DNA of 13,835 nt from Sphingomonas sp. (GCA_025935515.1 JAICVC010000039.1:1-13835), one strand, 5' to 3'. Counted from the first letter of the stretch, positions 4,791 to 13,007 are shown. Program-made: numbers and translations. Notes: a model not told the origin generated them from the sequence alone.

Positions 4791-7409
4791 ATGGAGATGA
4801 CACGCGTGAATGAAGCCGGCGCCGGCGCGCGCTTTGTGAATATCGGCGAGCGCTGCAACGTGACCGGTTCCGCGCGTTTCAAGAAGCTGGTCCTGGCGGG
4901 CGATTATGACGCGGCGGTCGAGGTCGCGCGCGACCAGGTCGAGAACGGCGCCCAGATCATCGACGTCAATGTCGACGAAGCCCTGCTCGACAGCGAGCAG
5001 GCAATGACCGTGTTCCTGAAGCGCATCGCCGCCGAGCCGGACATCGCCCGCGTTCCGGTAATGATCGATTCATCGAAATGGAGCGTCATCGAGGCCGGTC
5101 TCAAGTGCGTATCGGGCAAGCCGATCGTCAATTCAATCTCGATGAAGGAAGGCGAGGGGCCATTCCTGGAACTGGCGGGGAAATGCCGCTCCTACGGCGC
5201 CGCCGTCGTCGTCATGGCCTTCGACGAGGTCGGCCAGGCGGACACGTCGACACGCAAGGTTGAGATTTGCGAGCGCGCCTACAAGCTGCTCGTCGCCGAC
5301 GGCACCGACCCGAGCGACATCATCTTCGATCCCAATATTTTTGCGGTGGCGACCGGGATCGACGAGCATCGCCGCTATGCGATCGACTTCATCGAAGCGG
5401 CCAAGGAAATCCGCCGTCGCTGTCCCGGCACGCACATCTCGGGAGGCCTTTCGAACCTCAGCTTCTCGTTCCGCGGCAACGAGCCCGTGCGCCGCGCCAT
5501 GCACAGCGTGTTCCTCTACCACGCGATCCCCGCGGGCATGGACATGGGCATCGTCAATGCGGGCCAGCTCGATGTCTATGACGCGATCGATGCGGAGCTG
5601 CGCGAAGCCTGCGAGGACGTGATTCTCGATCGCCGCGAGGATTCGACCGAGCGGCTGATCGCCCTCGCGGAGAAATACAAGGGTACCGACGAGGCCGAGG
5701 AGAAGAAGCTCGCCGAATGGCGTTCGCTACCGGTCGGTGAACGTCTGTCCTACGCGCTGGTCAAGGGCATCGACGCGCATATCGTCGACGACACCGAGGA
5801 AGCGCGCCAGTTGTTCGCGCGGCCGATCGAGGTGATCGAGGGCCCACTCATGGACGGCATGAATGTGGTCGGCGACTTGTTCGGATCGGGCAAGATGTTC
5901 CTCCCCCAGGTGGTCAAGTCGGCTCGCGTCATGAAGCGGGCGGTGGCGCACCTGATCCCCTTCATCGAGGAGGAGAAAGAGAAAACCGGCGTGACGACGG
6001 GCAAGGGCCGGATCGTGATGGCGACCGTCAAGGGCGACGTTCACGACATCGGCAAGAACATCGTCGGCGTTGTCCTCCAGTGCAACGGTTTCGAGGTGAT
6101 CGACCTCGGCGTGATGGTGCCGTGGCAGGACATCCTGCAGGCCGCGAACGACAACCGGGCGGACATGATTGGCCTCAGCGGCCTGATCACCCCGTCGCTC
6201 GACGAGATGGTGACCGTGGCCGGCGAGATGCAGCGCTCCGAAATGAAGCTGCCGCTGCTGATCGGCGGCGCCACCACCAGCAAGGCGCACACCGCGCTGC
6301 GCATCGACCCGGCGTACCAGGGGCCCGTCATCCACGTGCTGGATGCCAGCCGCGCCGTCGGCGTCGCCTCCAGCCTGGTCTCGGACACGCAGCGCGAACC
6401 GCTGATCGCGACCACGGCCGACGATTATGACAAGCTGAGGAAGTCGCGCGAGCGGAGCGGGCAGAGCGAGTTGGCGTCTCTCGAGGACGCCCGTGCGAAT
6501 GCATTTCCTTATGACCCCTCGGGCCAGGCCCCGCCGCCGGCCTATCCCGGGCTCCACCATTTCGGCGATTGGCCGCTCGCCGACCTCAAGGCGTCGATCG
6601 ACTGGACCCCCTTTTTCCGCGCCTGGGAGCTGGCCGGCACCTATCCCGCGATTCTCGAAGACGCGGTGGTCGGGGAAAGCGCGCGCAGCCTATTCAACGA
6701 TGCGCAGGCGATGCTCGACCAGCTGATCGCCGAACGCTGGGTGACTCCCAAGGCCACGGTCGGGCTGTGGCGCTGCAAGCGTGAAGGTGACGATGTCCTC
6801 GTGCTCGCCGGCAACGACTGGACCCGCCTGCCTTTCCTTCGCCAGCAGGTGAAGAAGCGCGAGGGCCGCGCCAACATGTGCCTCGCCGATTTCATCAATC
6901 CCGACGGCGAGGACTGGATCGGCGGCTTCGCGGTCGGCATTCACGGGCTCGAGCCGCATCTCGAGCGGTTCAAGCAGACGATCGACGATTATGACGACAT
7001 CCTCCTCAAGGCCCTTGCCGACCGCTTGGCCGAAAGCTTCGCCGAGGTCCTTCACGCGACCGTCCGCAACCGCTTGTGGGGCTATGCCGACGAGCATTTG
7101 TCGAACGCGCAGCTGATCCGAGAGAAGTATCACGGAATCCGCCCGGCCCCGGGCTATCCGGCATGCCCGGACCACAGCCTGAAGCCGGCCCTGTTCAAGA
7201 TGCTCGGCGGCAATCCCGGCGAGGTGACGCTGACGGAGAATTTCGCGATGCTGCCGACATCGGCGGTTTCCGGCTTCTACTTCGGCCATCGCGACAGCCA
7301 GTATTTCGGGGTCGCCCGGATCGGCCGCGACCAGCTCGTGGAATATGCGGCACGGCGCGAAGTCCCGATCGAGCAGGCCGAACGCTGGCTCCGGCCGAAC
7401 CTCGACTAA
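4791..7409 (+). CDS. metH: Methionine synthase part 2: folate, cobalamin and reactivation domains
   Basis: Cobalamin-dependent methionine synthase without the homocysteine domain, 872 aa; together with part 1 it totals 1216 residues against 1227 for E. coli MetH. Residues about 12-275 are the pterin-binding barrel (RFVNIGERCNVTGS, IIDVNVDEALLDSEQAM, SGGLSNLSFSFRG). About 300-395 is the helical cap, with the MDGMNVVGDLFGSGKMFLPQ segment. About 400-540 is the B12 Rossmann domain, with the DVHDIG motif whose His418 is the lower cobalt ligand, then GLSGLITPSLDEM and LIGGATTS. About 570-872 is the SAM-dependent reactivation domain (WGYADEHLSN, SAM motif RPAPGYPACP starting at Arg784, AVSGFYF). Sixteen bases separate it from part 1. 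In-frame starts at 4797 (ATG) or 4806 (GTG, preceded by GGAG at a good 9-base spacing) are equally possible and alter only a flexible tail. Its stop overlaps the stop of the convergent cytochrome gene. Confidence 0.96.
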   Translation: MEMTRVNEAGAGARFVNIGERCNVTGSARFKKLVLAGDYDAAVEVARDQVENGAQIIDVNVDEALLDSEQAMTVFLKRIAAEPDIARVPVMIDSSKWSVIEAGLKCVSGKPIVNSISMKEGEGPFLELAGKCRSYGAAVVVMAFDEVGQADTSTRKVEICERAYKLLVADGTDPSDIIFDPNIFAVATGIDEHRRYAIDFIEAAKEIRRRCPGTHISGGLSNLSFSFRGNEPVRRAMHSVFLYHAIPAGMDMGIVNAGQLDVYDAIDAELREACEDVILDRREDSTERLIALAEKYKGTDEAEEKKLAEWRSLPVGERLSYALVKGIDAHIVDDTEEARQLFARPIEVIEGPLMDGMNVVGDLFGSGKMFLPQVVKSARVMKRAVAHLIPFIEEEKEKTGVTTGKGRIVMATVKGDVHDIGKNIVGVVLQCNGFEVIDLGVMVPWQDILQAANDNRADMIGLSGLITPSLDEMVTVAGEMQRSEMKLPLLIGGATTSKAHTALRIDPAYQGPVIHVLDASRAVGVASSLVSDTQREPLIATTADDYDKLRKSRERSGQSELASLEDARANAFPYDPSGQAPPPAYPGLHHFGDWPLADLKASIDWTPFFRAWELAGTYPAILEDAVVGESARSLFNDAQAMLDQLIAERWVTPKATVGLWRCKREGDDVLVLAGNDWTRLPFLRQQVKKREGRANMCLADFINPDGEDWIGGFAVGIHGLEPHLERFKQTIDDYDDILLKALADRLAESFAEVLHATVRNRLWGYADEHLSNAQLIREKYHGIRPAPGYPACPDHSLKPALFKMLGGNPGEVTLTENFAMLPTSAVSGFYFGHRDSQYFGVARIGRDQLVEYAARREVPIEQAERWLRPNLD

Positions 7410-8353
7410 CGCTCCCCGAGCCGGCGGCGGACTACGCTCTCCGAAAACAGCGACCTGGCTTCCGCCGAGCGAAACTGTCTTACCCTCTCGGCCCACTTGC
7501 TGCGCCACGGATCGAAGCTTCTGGCGGAGACCGTGTTTGCAAGCTCGATCGCCTTGAGGTCGGAGTCCGCCTCCCGAAGCAGCCGGCGGCTCCCTTCTTC
7601 GCCAGGAACCTGGAAGCGCTCGTCGATCATCCCCAGCATCGAGCGGGCCGCGCCGACCAGCAGTCGACCCGTTTGCTTGTCACCGGCCGCAAAGCTGTCT
7701 TCGGCGAGCCGTACCGCTTCGCTGACATCATCGAGCATGGTGCCAAGGACGACCGGGACGTCCGCTGGACCTTTGCAGGCACCCGGCGACATGCTCCGGA
7801 CGTAAGCGGCAATGGCGTCTAGCACCGCCGGCGGCGGCTCGGGTCCATCGAATTCCTGCGTGATCAGGCCATGGATGAATTTCTCGAGGTCTTGGCGTTT
7901 CGGGTCGCGCGAAATCTTCAGCTTCGCCGGATCGCCGGCGAGGTCGGGGATCGGCTTGGGGTTGAAGATCCCGTCGCCGCGGTGCGAGCTCATCAGCGAA
8001 GCGGTGACATCGGCCGTCCCGGCATCGCCCGAGAGGCCTGGGAAATGAAAATGCGCATTGGTGCGGCCGTTGCGATGGCAGGTTGCGCAGCTGAGGCCGG
8101 CCCGCGCCGCCTGCCCGCCGAGCAGCAACGGCGCGCGGAACGCGATCCGGCCGATCTCTTCCGAGCGCCGCAACGCGGCGTCATGCGACGGCGAGCGACA
8201 TTCGGCTGGCTGATGCGTGAGGTCCGCCGCGAGGTCGGGCGACGTCAGCCAGCGCGCGTCGCGGAGCGGCAGATCGGCCGGCGTTGCAGCGCCGATGAGC
8301 AGCAACGCGGCCGCCGCGCCTAGGGAGCGGGCGTGCCCTTGGCGTCGACCCAT
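7406..8353 (-). CDS. Exported monohaem c-type cytochrome, cytochrome c peroxidase-like domain
   Basis: Predicted periplasmic electron-transfer protein of 315 aa with a signal peptide (MGRRQGHARS, then a hydrophobic run, cleavage around Ala-Thr-Pro-Ala). A single haem c site, CATCH, lies at residues 89-93. The region 65-190 resembles one haem domain of the di-haem cytochrome c peroxidase / MauG group: the GR-AFRAPLLLGG segment before the haem, then GDGIFNPKPIPDLAG and EKFIHGLITQEFDGPEPPPAVLDAIAAYVRSM. A second CxxCH is absent, so classical di-haem peroxidase activity is unlikely. Met121 is a possible distal ligand. Residues about 200-315 look helical, with no cofactor motif. The start at 8353 overlaps the end of the TPR gene by 34 bases, implying one transcript; the Shine-Dalgarno is poor. 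An in-frame ATG at 8392 would precede the signal peptide with an Arg-rich stretch and is less likely. Substrate and partner are unknown. Confidence 0.8.
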   Translation of the reverse strand: MGRRQGHARSLGAAAALLLIGAATPADLPLRDARWLTSPDLAADLTHQPAECRSPSHDAALRRSEEIGRIAFRAPLLLGGQAARAGLSCATCHRNGRTNAHFHFPGLSGDAGTADVTASLMSSHRGDGIFNPKPIPDLAGDPAKLKISRDPKRQDLEKFIHGLITQEFDGPEPPPAVLDAIAAYVRSMSPGACKGPADVPVVLGTMLDDVSEAVRLAEDSFAAGDKQTGRLLVGAARSMLGMIDERFQVPGEEGSRRLLREADSDLKAIELANTVSARSFDPWRSKWAERVRQFRSAEARSLFSESVVRRRLGER

Positions 8354-9240
8354 CGCCGCAATTCTTCGGCCTCGGCGCACCCGAAGGTGCATAGCGCAAC
8401 GAGCCTTGCGAGCATCCGCTTGGCACCCGCCATGTCGCCGCGCTCGATCATCATCTCGCCATAATATTCGGTCGCGCCCTTGTGGTTGGGCGCTGCGGCA
8501 AGCGCCTGCCGGTAATAGCTTTCGGCGAGATCGTAGCGGTGCAGCTTGCGGTTGGCGAAGCCGAGATAGGTCAGCACGTCGGGATGCGCGCCGAACGTCG
8601 CGCGCGCCCGCTGCAGCGCGTCGATCGCGTCCGCATAGCGATGCTCGTTGATCAGGCTGACCGCCTGCAGATAGGCGGTGTCACCGGCCCGGGCGCTTGC
8701 AAACAGCAATGGGGGACTAGTCGTCAGAGCGGCGGCGCTCGGCTGACCGATCGCTGCCTGGACCGCCGAGATCGCCTTGCTCAGCTGCTCGGCTTCCTTG
8801 CAGGTGGCGTGACAGCTGGCATCCATGCTCTTGAGCTTCGCCAGCGTGGCCTGTGCCTTGGCGACGTCGCCGAGCCTGACGTAGGTGACCCCCAACTCCT
8901 GCTGGGCGACGATCAGCTTGCGGTCCTGACGGACGGCTTTTTCATAATGCTTGGCCGCATTCTTAAAATCGTTGAGGCCGGCGTCCGCCATGCCTGCGAG
9001 GAAATGGGTGTTGGCATCGTTCGGCGCTACGCCGAGCACGCGCGCGAACGAGCTTTTCGCAACGCTGAACTGGCTGGCCTTCAGCGCGTCCATGCCCTTG
9101 CGATATTCGGCGGCGGCGTCGAAGTCAGGCGCGTTCATGCTCGGCGTGCTTCCGCTCGGCGCGTTGTTCATTGCGAAAACCGCTGCCGGCATGGCGGCTA
9201 ACAGTCCGATGAATGCCGTGCGGACGAGGCTCGCGTGCAT
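8320..9240 (-). CDS. Exported TPR-repeat protein with two CxxxC motifs
   Basis: A 306-aa predicted periplasmic protein. The signal peptide is residues 1-23 (MHASLVRTAF, a hydrophobic core, then AVFA). Two TPR blocks follow, each closing with Leu-rich helix, CxxxC and a Glu-Ala-Glu helix: residues about 45-158, ending in Cys143/Cys147 (CHATCKEAEQL), and about 186-298, ending in Cys284/Cys288 (CTFGCAEAEEL). The two halves align over roughly 110 residues, so the protein looks internally duplicated. TPRs mediate protein-protein contact, and CxxxC pairs can form disulfides or bind metal; which applies here is not visible. The ATG at 9240 has an excellent AAAGGGGA 5 bases upstream. It is first in a two-gene unit with the cytochrome and divergent from a DsbD-like thiol reductase, hinting at a periplasmic thiol or electron-transfer role. 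I do not recognise a specific family name. Confidence 0.85.
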   Translation of the reverse strand: MHASLVRTAFIGLLAAMPAAVFAMNNAPSGSTPSMNAPDFDAAAEYRKGMDALKASQFSVAKSSFARVLGVAPNDANTHFLAGMADAGLNDFKNAAKHYEKAVRQDRKLIVAQQELGVTYVRLGDVAKAQATLAKLKSMDASCHATCKEAEQLSKAISAVQAAIGQPSAAALTTSPPLLFASARAGDTAYLQAVSLINEHRYADAIDALQRARATFGAHPDVLTYLGFANRKLHRYDLAESYYRQALAAAPNHKGATEYYGEMMIERGDMAGAKRMLARLVALCTFGCAEAEELRRWVDAKGTPAP

Positions 9241-9271
9241 GTGAATCCCCTTTCCCCCTGAGGCCGACGCC

Positions 9272-9300
9272 AAAATATCACCGCCGGTCAGTGGCAGCAA
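9272..9300 (-). promoter_or_regulatory. Possible promoter of the TPR-cytochrome unit
   Basis: On the minus strand TTGCTG (9300-9295) and TATTTT (9277-9272) are 17 bases apart. This would place transcription start about 25 bases before the TPR ATG, leaving room for its Shine-Dalgarno. The -35 match is poor beyond TTG. The palindrome at 9301-9318 directly abuts the -35 box. Confidence 0.35.
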
Positions 9301-9318
9301 TTGAACCGAACGGTTCAA
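9301..9318. promoter_or_regulatory. Operator-like palindrome between the TPR gene and dsbD
   Basis: TTGAACCG (9301-9308) and CGGTTCAA (9311-9318) are exact reverse complements separated by AA. It lies 61 bases upstream of the TPR start and 41 bases upstream of the dsbD start, so a bound dimer could control either or both. Compact near-continuous palindromes with an ACCG..CGGT core are typical of TetR-family operators, but this is inference and no such regulator lies in the window. Confidence 0.6.
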
Positions 9319-9358
9319 GCCTCGACCTAACGGCCGTAAGCCACTAGCCCGCGAGCTG

Positions 9359-11329
9359 ATGCGGAGACTGCTCCTCCTCCTGTTGCTGATGCTTTGGACC
9401 GGCCCGCTCGGCGCGCGCGGTATCGAGCCGCAGCTCGTCGCCGAGGGCCCGGCTCCCCCGGGCGGCGAGGTCGAGCTCGCGATCCACATGCGGCCGGAGC
9501 CGGGCTGGCACGGCTATTGGCAGAACCCCGGCGACGCGGGACTGCCGATGGACGTGAAGTGGCAGCTGCCGAAGGGATTTTCGCCGGGTCCGCTGCGTTA
9601 TCCGGTGCCGACCCGGCTGACCGTCGCCGGCCTCATGAACTACGTGTTCGAGCGCGATTACGCGGTGCTGGTGCGACTGAAGGTGCCGGCGGATGCAAAG
9701 GGTACCATCCCGGTTCGAGCCGACGTGCACTGGCTCGCCTGCACGGACAAGATTTGCGTCCCCGAGCGGGGCCAGCTTTCGCTGGATTTGCCCGTCGGAA
9801 TCGGGACTCCCAACCGCGCGCTGTTCGACCGCTGGCGGACCGAGCTGGCGCAGCCGCTGGCGACGGAGGCGCATTTCGGGACCGCGGGCGACGAGCTTCG
9901 CGTCGCGATCCCGCTTCCGGCGAGCATCGAGGTCAAAGAGCCATACCTCTTCCCGATCACGGACAATGTCGTCGATTATGAAGCCCCGCAGTCGTTCCGC
10001 AGGTCGGGCGATTGGGTGGTCGCCGAGCTCACGATGAAGAAGCCGCCGCGGGAGTTCGCGGGCGTGCTTGCGTTGGCCGATGGACGTGGGCTCGAGTTCA
10101 AGGCCGCGCCCGGGAATGTACCCGAGGGCGGGACGCCGCTCGGGGGGCTCGGCTGGAACGCGCTGTTGTGGGCGGTGCTGGGCGCCGTCGCTGGCGGCAT
10201 CCTTCTCAACCTGATGCCGTGCGTGTTCCCGATCCTCGCGTTGAAGGCGCTGCACATCTCGAGGGCCGGCGAGGGACAAAGCGAAGCGCGATCCGACGCA
10301 CTCGCTTATGCGGCCGGCGCGATCGTCGGCACCGGCGCGCTCGGCGCATTATTGCTGGCGATCCGGGCCGCCGGTGCCGATGCGGGATGGGCGTTTCAGC
10401 TGCAGGACCCGCGGACGATCATGCTCCTCCTGCTCCTTGCGGTCGCGATCACCGCCAACCTCCTCGGCCTGTTCGAGCTGCCGGTCCTCGGCGGCCGCGC
10501 GCAACCCGCCGGGAGCTTCGGCACCGGCGCGCTGGCGGCGTTCGTTGCCACGCCCTGCGCCGGACCATTTCTCGGCGCCGCGCTGGGCACCGCACTGCTT
10601 CTTCCGGCTGCAGGATCCATCGCGGTGTTCGCCGCGCTCGGCTTGGGCCTCGCGCTGCCGTTCGCGATCGTCGCGTTCGTTCCCGCACTGCGGAACAAGC
10701 TGCCCAAACCCGGCCGCTGGATGGACCGCCTCAAGCGCTTCCTCGCAATCCCGATGGCCGCCAGCGCTGTTGCCGCATTGTGGCTGCTCGAGCGGCAGGG
10801 CGGCCAGCGCGCGCTTCTCGTCGGAATCGCGCTCACGATCGGCATCCTGTTCGCAGGATTCGCAGCCGGGCTGCTGCAGCGCCGGGGCAAGAGCGGCCTG
10901 TGGGGCACGGCAATCGTCGCCGTAGCGCTCGTCGCGATCGGGATTGCCCTCGTGCCGCAACGCGGCACCACCCCCGCCGGCGTTGCGGGAGCGGATGCGT
11001 GGAGCGAGGCGCGCCTTGCCGGCGCAATTCAGCGAGGCAAGCCTGTCTTCGTCTATTTCACCGCCGACTGGTGCCTGACGTGCAAGGTCAACGAGGCGGC
11101 GGCGATCGACCGCGACGAGGTGCGCGCCGCGTTCAAGCAAGCCGGTGTGGATGTGCTGGCGGGCGACTGGACCAACGGCGATCCGGCGATCACGCGCTTC
11201 CTCGAAAGCCGCGGCCGGGCGGGCGTCCCGCTCTATTTGTGGTATGTGTCCGGGAAGCCGCCCGAGGAGCTGCCGCAGGTGCTGACGCCCGGGATGCTCA
11301 TTGCCCGCGCTCAGGCCGTGAAGCGCTAG
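9359..11329 (+). CDS. dsbD: DsbD/ScsB-like membrane thiol:disulfide reductase
   Basis: Predicted inner-membrane protein (656 aa) passing electrons from cytoplasmic thioredoxin to periplasmic thiols. After a leucine-rich signal (residues 1-19) comes an N-terminal periplasmic domain, about 20-255, with Cys128 and Cys133 in CTDKICVPE, more like the ScsB form than classical DsbD. About eight membrane segments follow (265-535), with the two redox cysteines in LMPCVFP (Cys288) and ATPCAGP (Cys400). The C-terminal thioredoxin domain, about 545-656, has active site WCLTC (Cys572/Cys575) and cis-Pro624 in GVPLY. All six cysteines of the relay are present. The ATG at 9359 has no strong Shine-Dalgarno but gives a proper signal peptide. 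Targets may include cytochrome c apoproteins or the divergent Cys-rich TPR protein, which is inferred from position only. Its 3' end overlaps the convergent amidohydrolase by 32 bases. Confidence 0.9.
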   Translation: MRRLLLLLLLMLWTGPLGARGIEPQLVAEGPAPPGGEVELAIHMRPEPGWHGYWQNPGDAGLPMDVKWQLPKGFSPGPLRYPVPTRLTVAGLMNYVFERDYAVLVRLKVPADAKGTIPVRADVHWLACTDKICVPERGQLSLDLPVGIGTPNRALFDRWRTELAQPLATEAHFGTAGDELRVAIPLPASIEVKEPYLFPITDNVVDYEAPQSFRRSGDWVVAELTMKKPPREFAGVLALADGRGLEFKAAPGNVPEGGTPLGGLGWNALLWAVLGAVAGGILLNLMPCVFPILALKALHISRAGEGQSEARSDALAYAAGAIVGTGALGALLLAIRAAGADAGWAFQLQDPRTIMLLLLLAVAITANLLGLFELPVLGGRAQPAGSFGTGALAAFVATPCAGPFLGAALGTALLLPAAGSIAVFAALGLGLALPFAIVAFVPALRNKLPKPGRWMDRLKRFLAIPMAASAVAALWLLERQGGQRALLVGIALTIGILFAGFAAGLLQRRGKSGLWGTAIVAVALVAIGIALVPQRGTTPAGVAGADAWSEARLAGAIQRGKPVFVYFTADWCLTCKVNEAAAIDRDEVRAAFKQAGVDVLAGDWTNGDPAITRFLESRGRAGVPLYLWYVSGKPPEELPQVLTPGMLIARAQAVKR

Positions 11330-13007
11330 CCGGGCGGGTCCAGACCTTCTTTCCGCCGACCCAAGTCTCCAGAACTTGGGTTTTCGCGAGGGATTGCGCG
11401 TCAACCTTCGTCGGATCGCGGTCAATCAGGACGAAATCGGCCCATTTTCCCGGTTCCAGCGAGCCAATTTTTTGCTCAGCAAAGCCCGCATAGGCCGCCC
11501 CCCGCGTGTAAGCGGCCAGCGCCTGCGCGAAAGTCAGGCGCTCCAACGGAATCCAGCCGCCCGGCGGCTGGCCGTTGATGTCCTGTCGGCTGATCGCGGC
11601 CGATAGTCCAGGGAATGGGTTGGCGGACTCCACCGGGAAATCGGTGCCGAACGCGAGCCGCGCGCCGGTCTTGAGCACGGTCTGCCAGGCATAGGCGCCG
11701 GCGAGCCGGTTCGGTCCGAGCCGTTTCTCCGCCATCAAGCGATCGCTCGTCTGATGCGTCGGCTGCATCGACGCGATAATCCCAGCCGGGGCGAGGCGCG
11801 GGATATCGGCGGGATCGGCGATCTGGAAATGCTCGATGCGCCACCGCCGGTCGCGGCCGTATTTCTTCGAAAGCTGCTCATAGACTCCGATGACCTGCGC
11901 ATTGGCGGCATCCCCGATGGCGTGGATCGCGACCTGGAACCCGCGCGACGCCGCCGTGTCGGCCAGCGACAGAAGCTCCGCGTCGGGATGAAACTGTAAC
12001 CCGCGCGTGTCCGGCTTGTCCGCATAAGGCTGCTTGAGCCAGGCGCCGCGCGACCCGAGCGCACCATCGGCATAGAATTTCACCCCGACCATCCGCAGCC
12101 GGTCGCCGTAGAGCCATGGAGTCGGCTTCGGCACGGCCTGAACCGGGCCGAACTGGTCGGCATAGACCATCAAGCGCAATTTCAGGCGGCCCGCGTCGCC
12201 GGCGCGCTTCATTGCATTCCAGCTGTCCAGGGGCGTGCTCATCGCCCCGACGGCGGTGATGCCATAGCTCAGCAGGACGTTCTGGGCGGCGGCAAAGGCG
12301 CGATCGAGTTGAGCCGGGGAGGGTCGCGGAATGGCTCGGACGATGAGGTCCATGGCATTGTCGATGAACAGGCCGGTGGGGCGTCCCTGAGCGTCGCGTT
12401 CGATCTTTCCGCCCTGCGGGTCGCGCGTGGCGGCGGTGATCCCCGCAAGCTGGAGCGCCGCGGAATTGGCGACGGCAGCGTGACCGTCAACGCGAGTCAG
12501 CAACACGGGTCGATCGGTGATGACGGAGTCCAGGTCCGCACTGGTTGGAAAGCGTTTGTCGACCCACAACTCCTGGTTCCAGCCCCGGCCCTGGATCCAG
12601 CCTGAGCCCGGGTTTGCCGCCGCATAAGCGCGCAGCCGTTGCTGCAGGTCGGCGACGGAGGTTGTGCCGTTGAGATCGAGCTGGAGCAGCATCATTCCAA
12701 GCCCGATGTCGCCGCCCGATGATTCAATGACGTGGCCATGGGCGTCGATCAGTCCCGGCAGCAGCGTCCGCCCTTCGCCGTTGATCATATGATCGAAGCG
12801 GCTCATCCGCGGATTGGGATTTGCAATCACCTGCTTCACCCGGCCGTCGTCGCCGATCAGCATGCTGCCGAAATGCTGCAGCTGCCCATCCGGGCCGACT
12901 TGGATGCCGTTGAAGTTGCTGATGAGCGTGTCGGCCGTCGCCGGGAAGGAAAACAGCGCTGCCGTGAACCCGAGGAGAGCTGTGCGCATGGCGAGGACGC
13001 TTAGCAT
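11298..13007 (-). CDS. Exported metal-dependent amidohydrolase, YtcJ-like (Amidohydro_3)
   Basis: A 569-aa predicted secreted hydrolase. A signal peptide (residues 1-26, ending FPATA before DTLIS) precedes a small beta domain and the metal-binding barrel. Metal motifs are DAHGHV (His90, His92) right after the LLPGLI strand, VKFYADGALGSRG, HAIGDAAN, RIEHFQ and the late GTDFPVES aspartate. The C-terminus has the usual GSLEPGKWADFVLIDRDP. This family hydrolyses amide or related C-N bonds; the substrate cannot be told from sequence. The start at 13007 has AGAGG 8 bases upstream, whereas the internal ATG at 12989 has none. It diverges from ilvA across only 37 bases, and its 3' end overlaps dsbD. 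No functional link to ilvA is evident, though divergent control is possible. Confidence 0.92.
   Translation of the reverse strand: MLSVLAMRTALLGFTAALFSFPATADTLISNFNGIQVGPDGQLQHFGSMLIGDDGRVKQVIANPNPRMSRFDHMINGEGRTLLPGLIDAHGHVIESSGGDIGLGMMLLQLDLNGTTSVADLQQRLRAYAAANPGSGWIQGRGWNQELWVDKRFPTSADLDSVITDRPVLLTRVDGHAAVANSAALQLAGITAATRDPQGGKIERDAQGRPTGLFIDNAMDLIVRAIPRPSPAQLDRAFAAAQNVLLSYGITAVGAMSTPLDSWNAMKRAGDAGRLKLRLMVYADQFGPVQAVPKPTPWLYGDRLRMVGVKFYADGALGSRGAWLKQPYADKPDTRGLQFHPDAELLSLADTAASRGFQVAIHAIGDAANAQVIGVYEQLSKKYGRDRRWRIEHFQIADPADIPRLAPAGIIASMQPTHQTSDRLMAEKRLGPNRLAGAYAWQTVLKTGARLAFGTDFPVESANPFPGLSAAISRQDINGQPPGGWIPLERLTFAQALAAYTRGAAYAGFAEQKIGSLEPGKWADFVLIDRDPTKVDAQSLAKTQVLETWVGGKKVWTRPASASRPERGQ
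11359..11384 (+). terminator. Intrinsic terminator of dsbD, inside the opposing amidohydrolase gene
   Basis: ACCCAAGT (11359-11366) and ACTTGGGT (11374-11381) form a perfect 8-bp stem with a 7-base loop, followed by further Ts to 11384. It starts 30 bases after the dsbD stop. It lies entirely within the coding sequence of the minus-strand amidohydrolase, near its C-terminus (codons for TQVLETWV). Confidence 0.75.

Noticed and set aside
3689..4882. 397-aa open frame antisense to metH part 1
   Set aside because: Product is Arg/Gly/Asp-rich with no domain. It exactly shadows an unambiguous gene, as expected in GC-rich DNA. The same holds for the antisense frames at 2814-3725, 1963-2757, 5727-6560, 6690-7508 and 10349-11425.
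10012..11493. 493-aa open frame overlapping dsbD in another frame
   Set aside because: Arg/Ala-rich low-complexity translation, no start signal, and lies over conserved DsbD motifs. It is a frame shadow.
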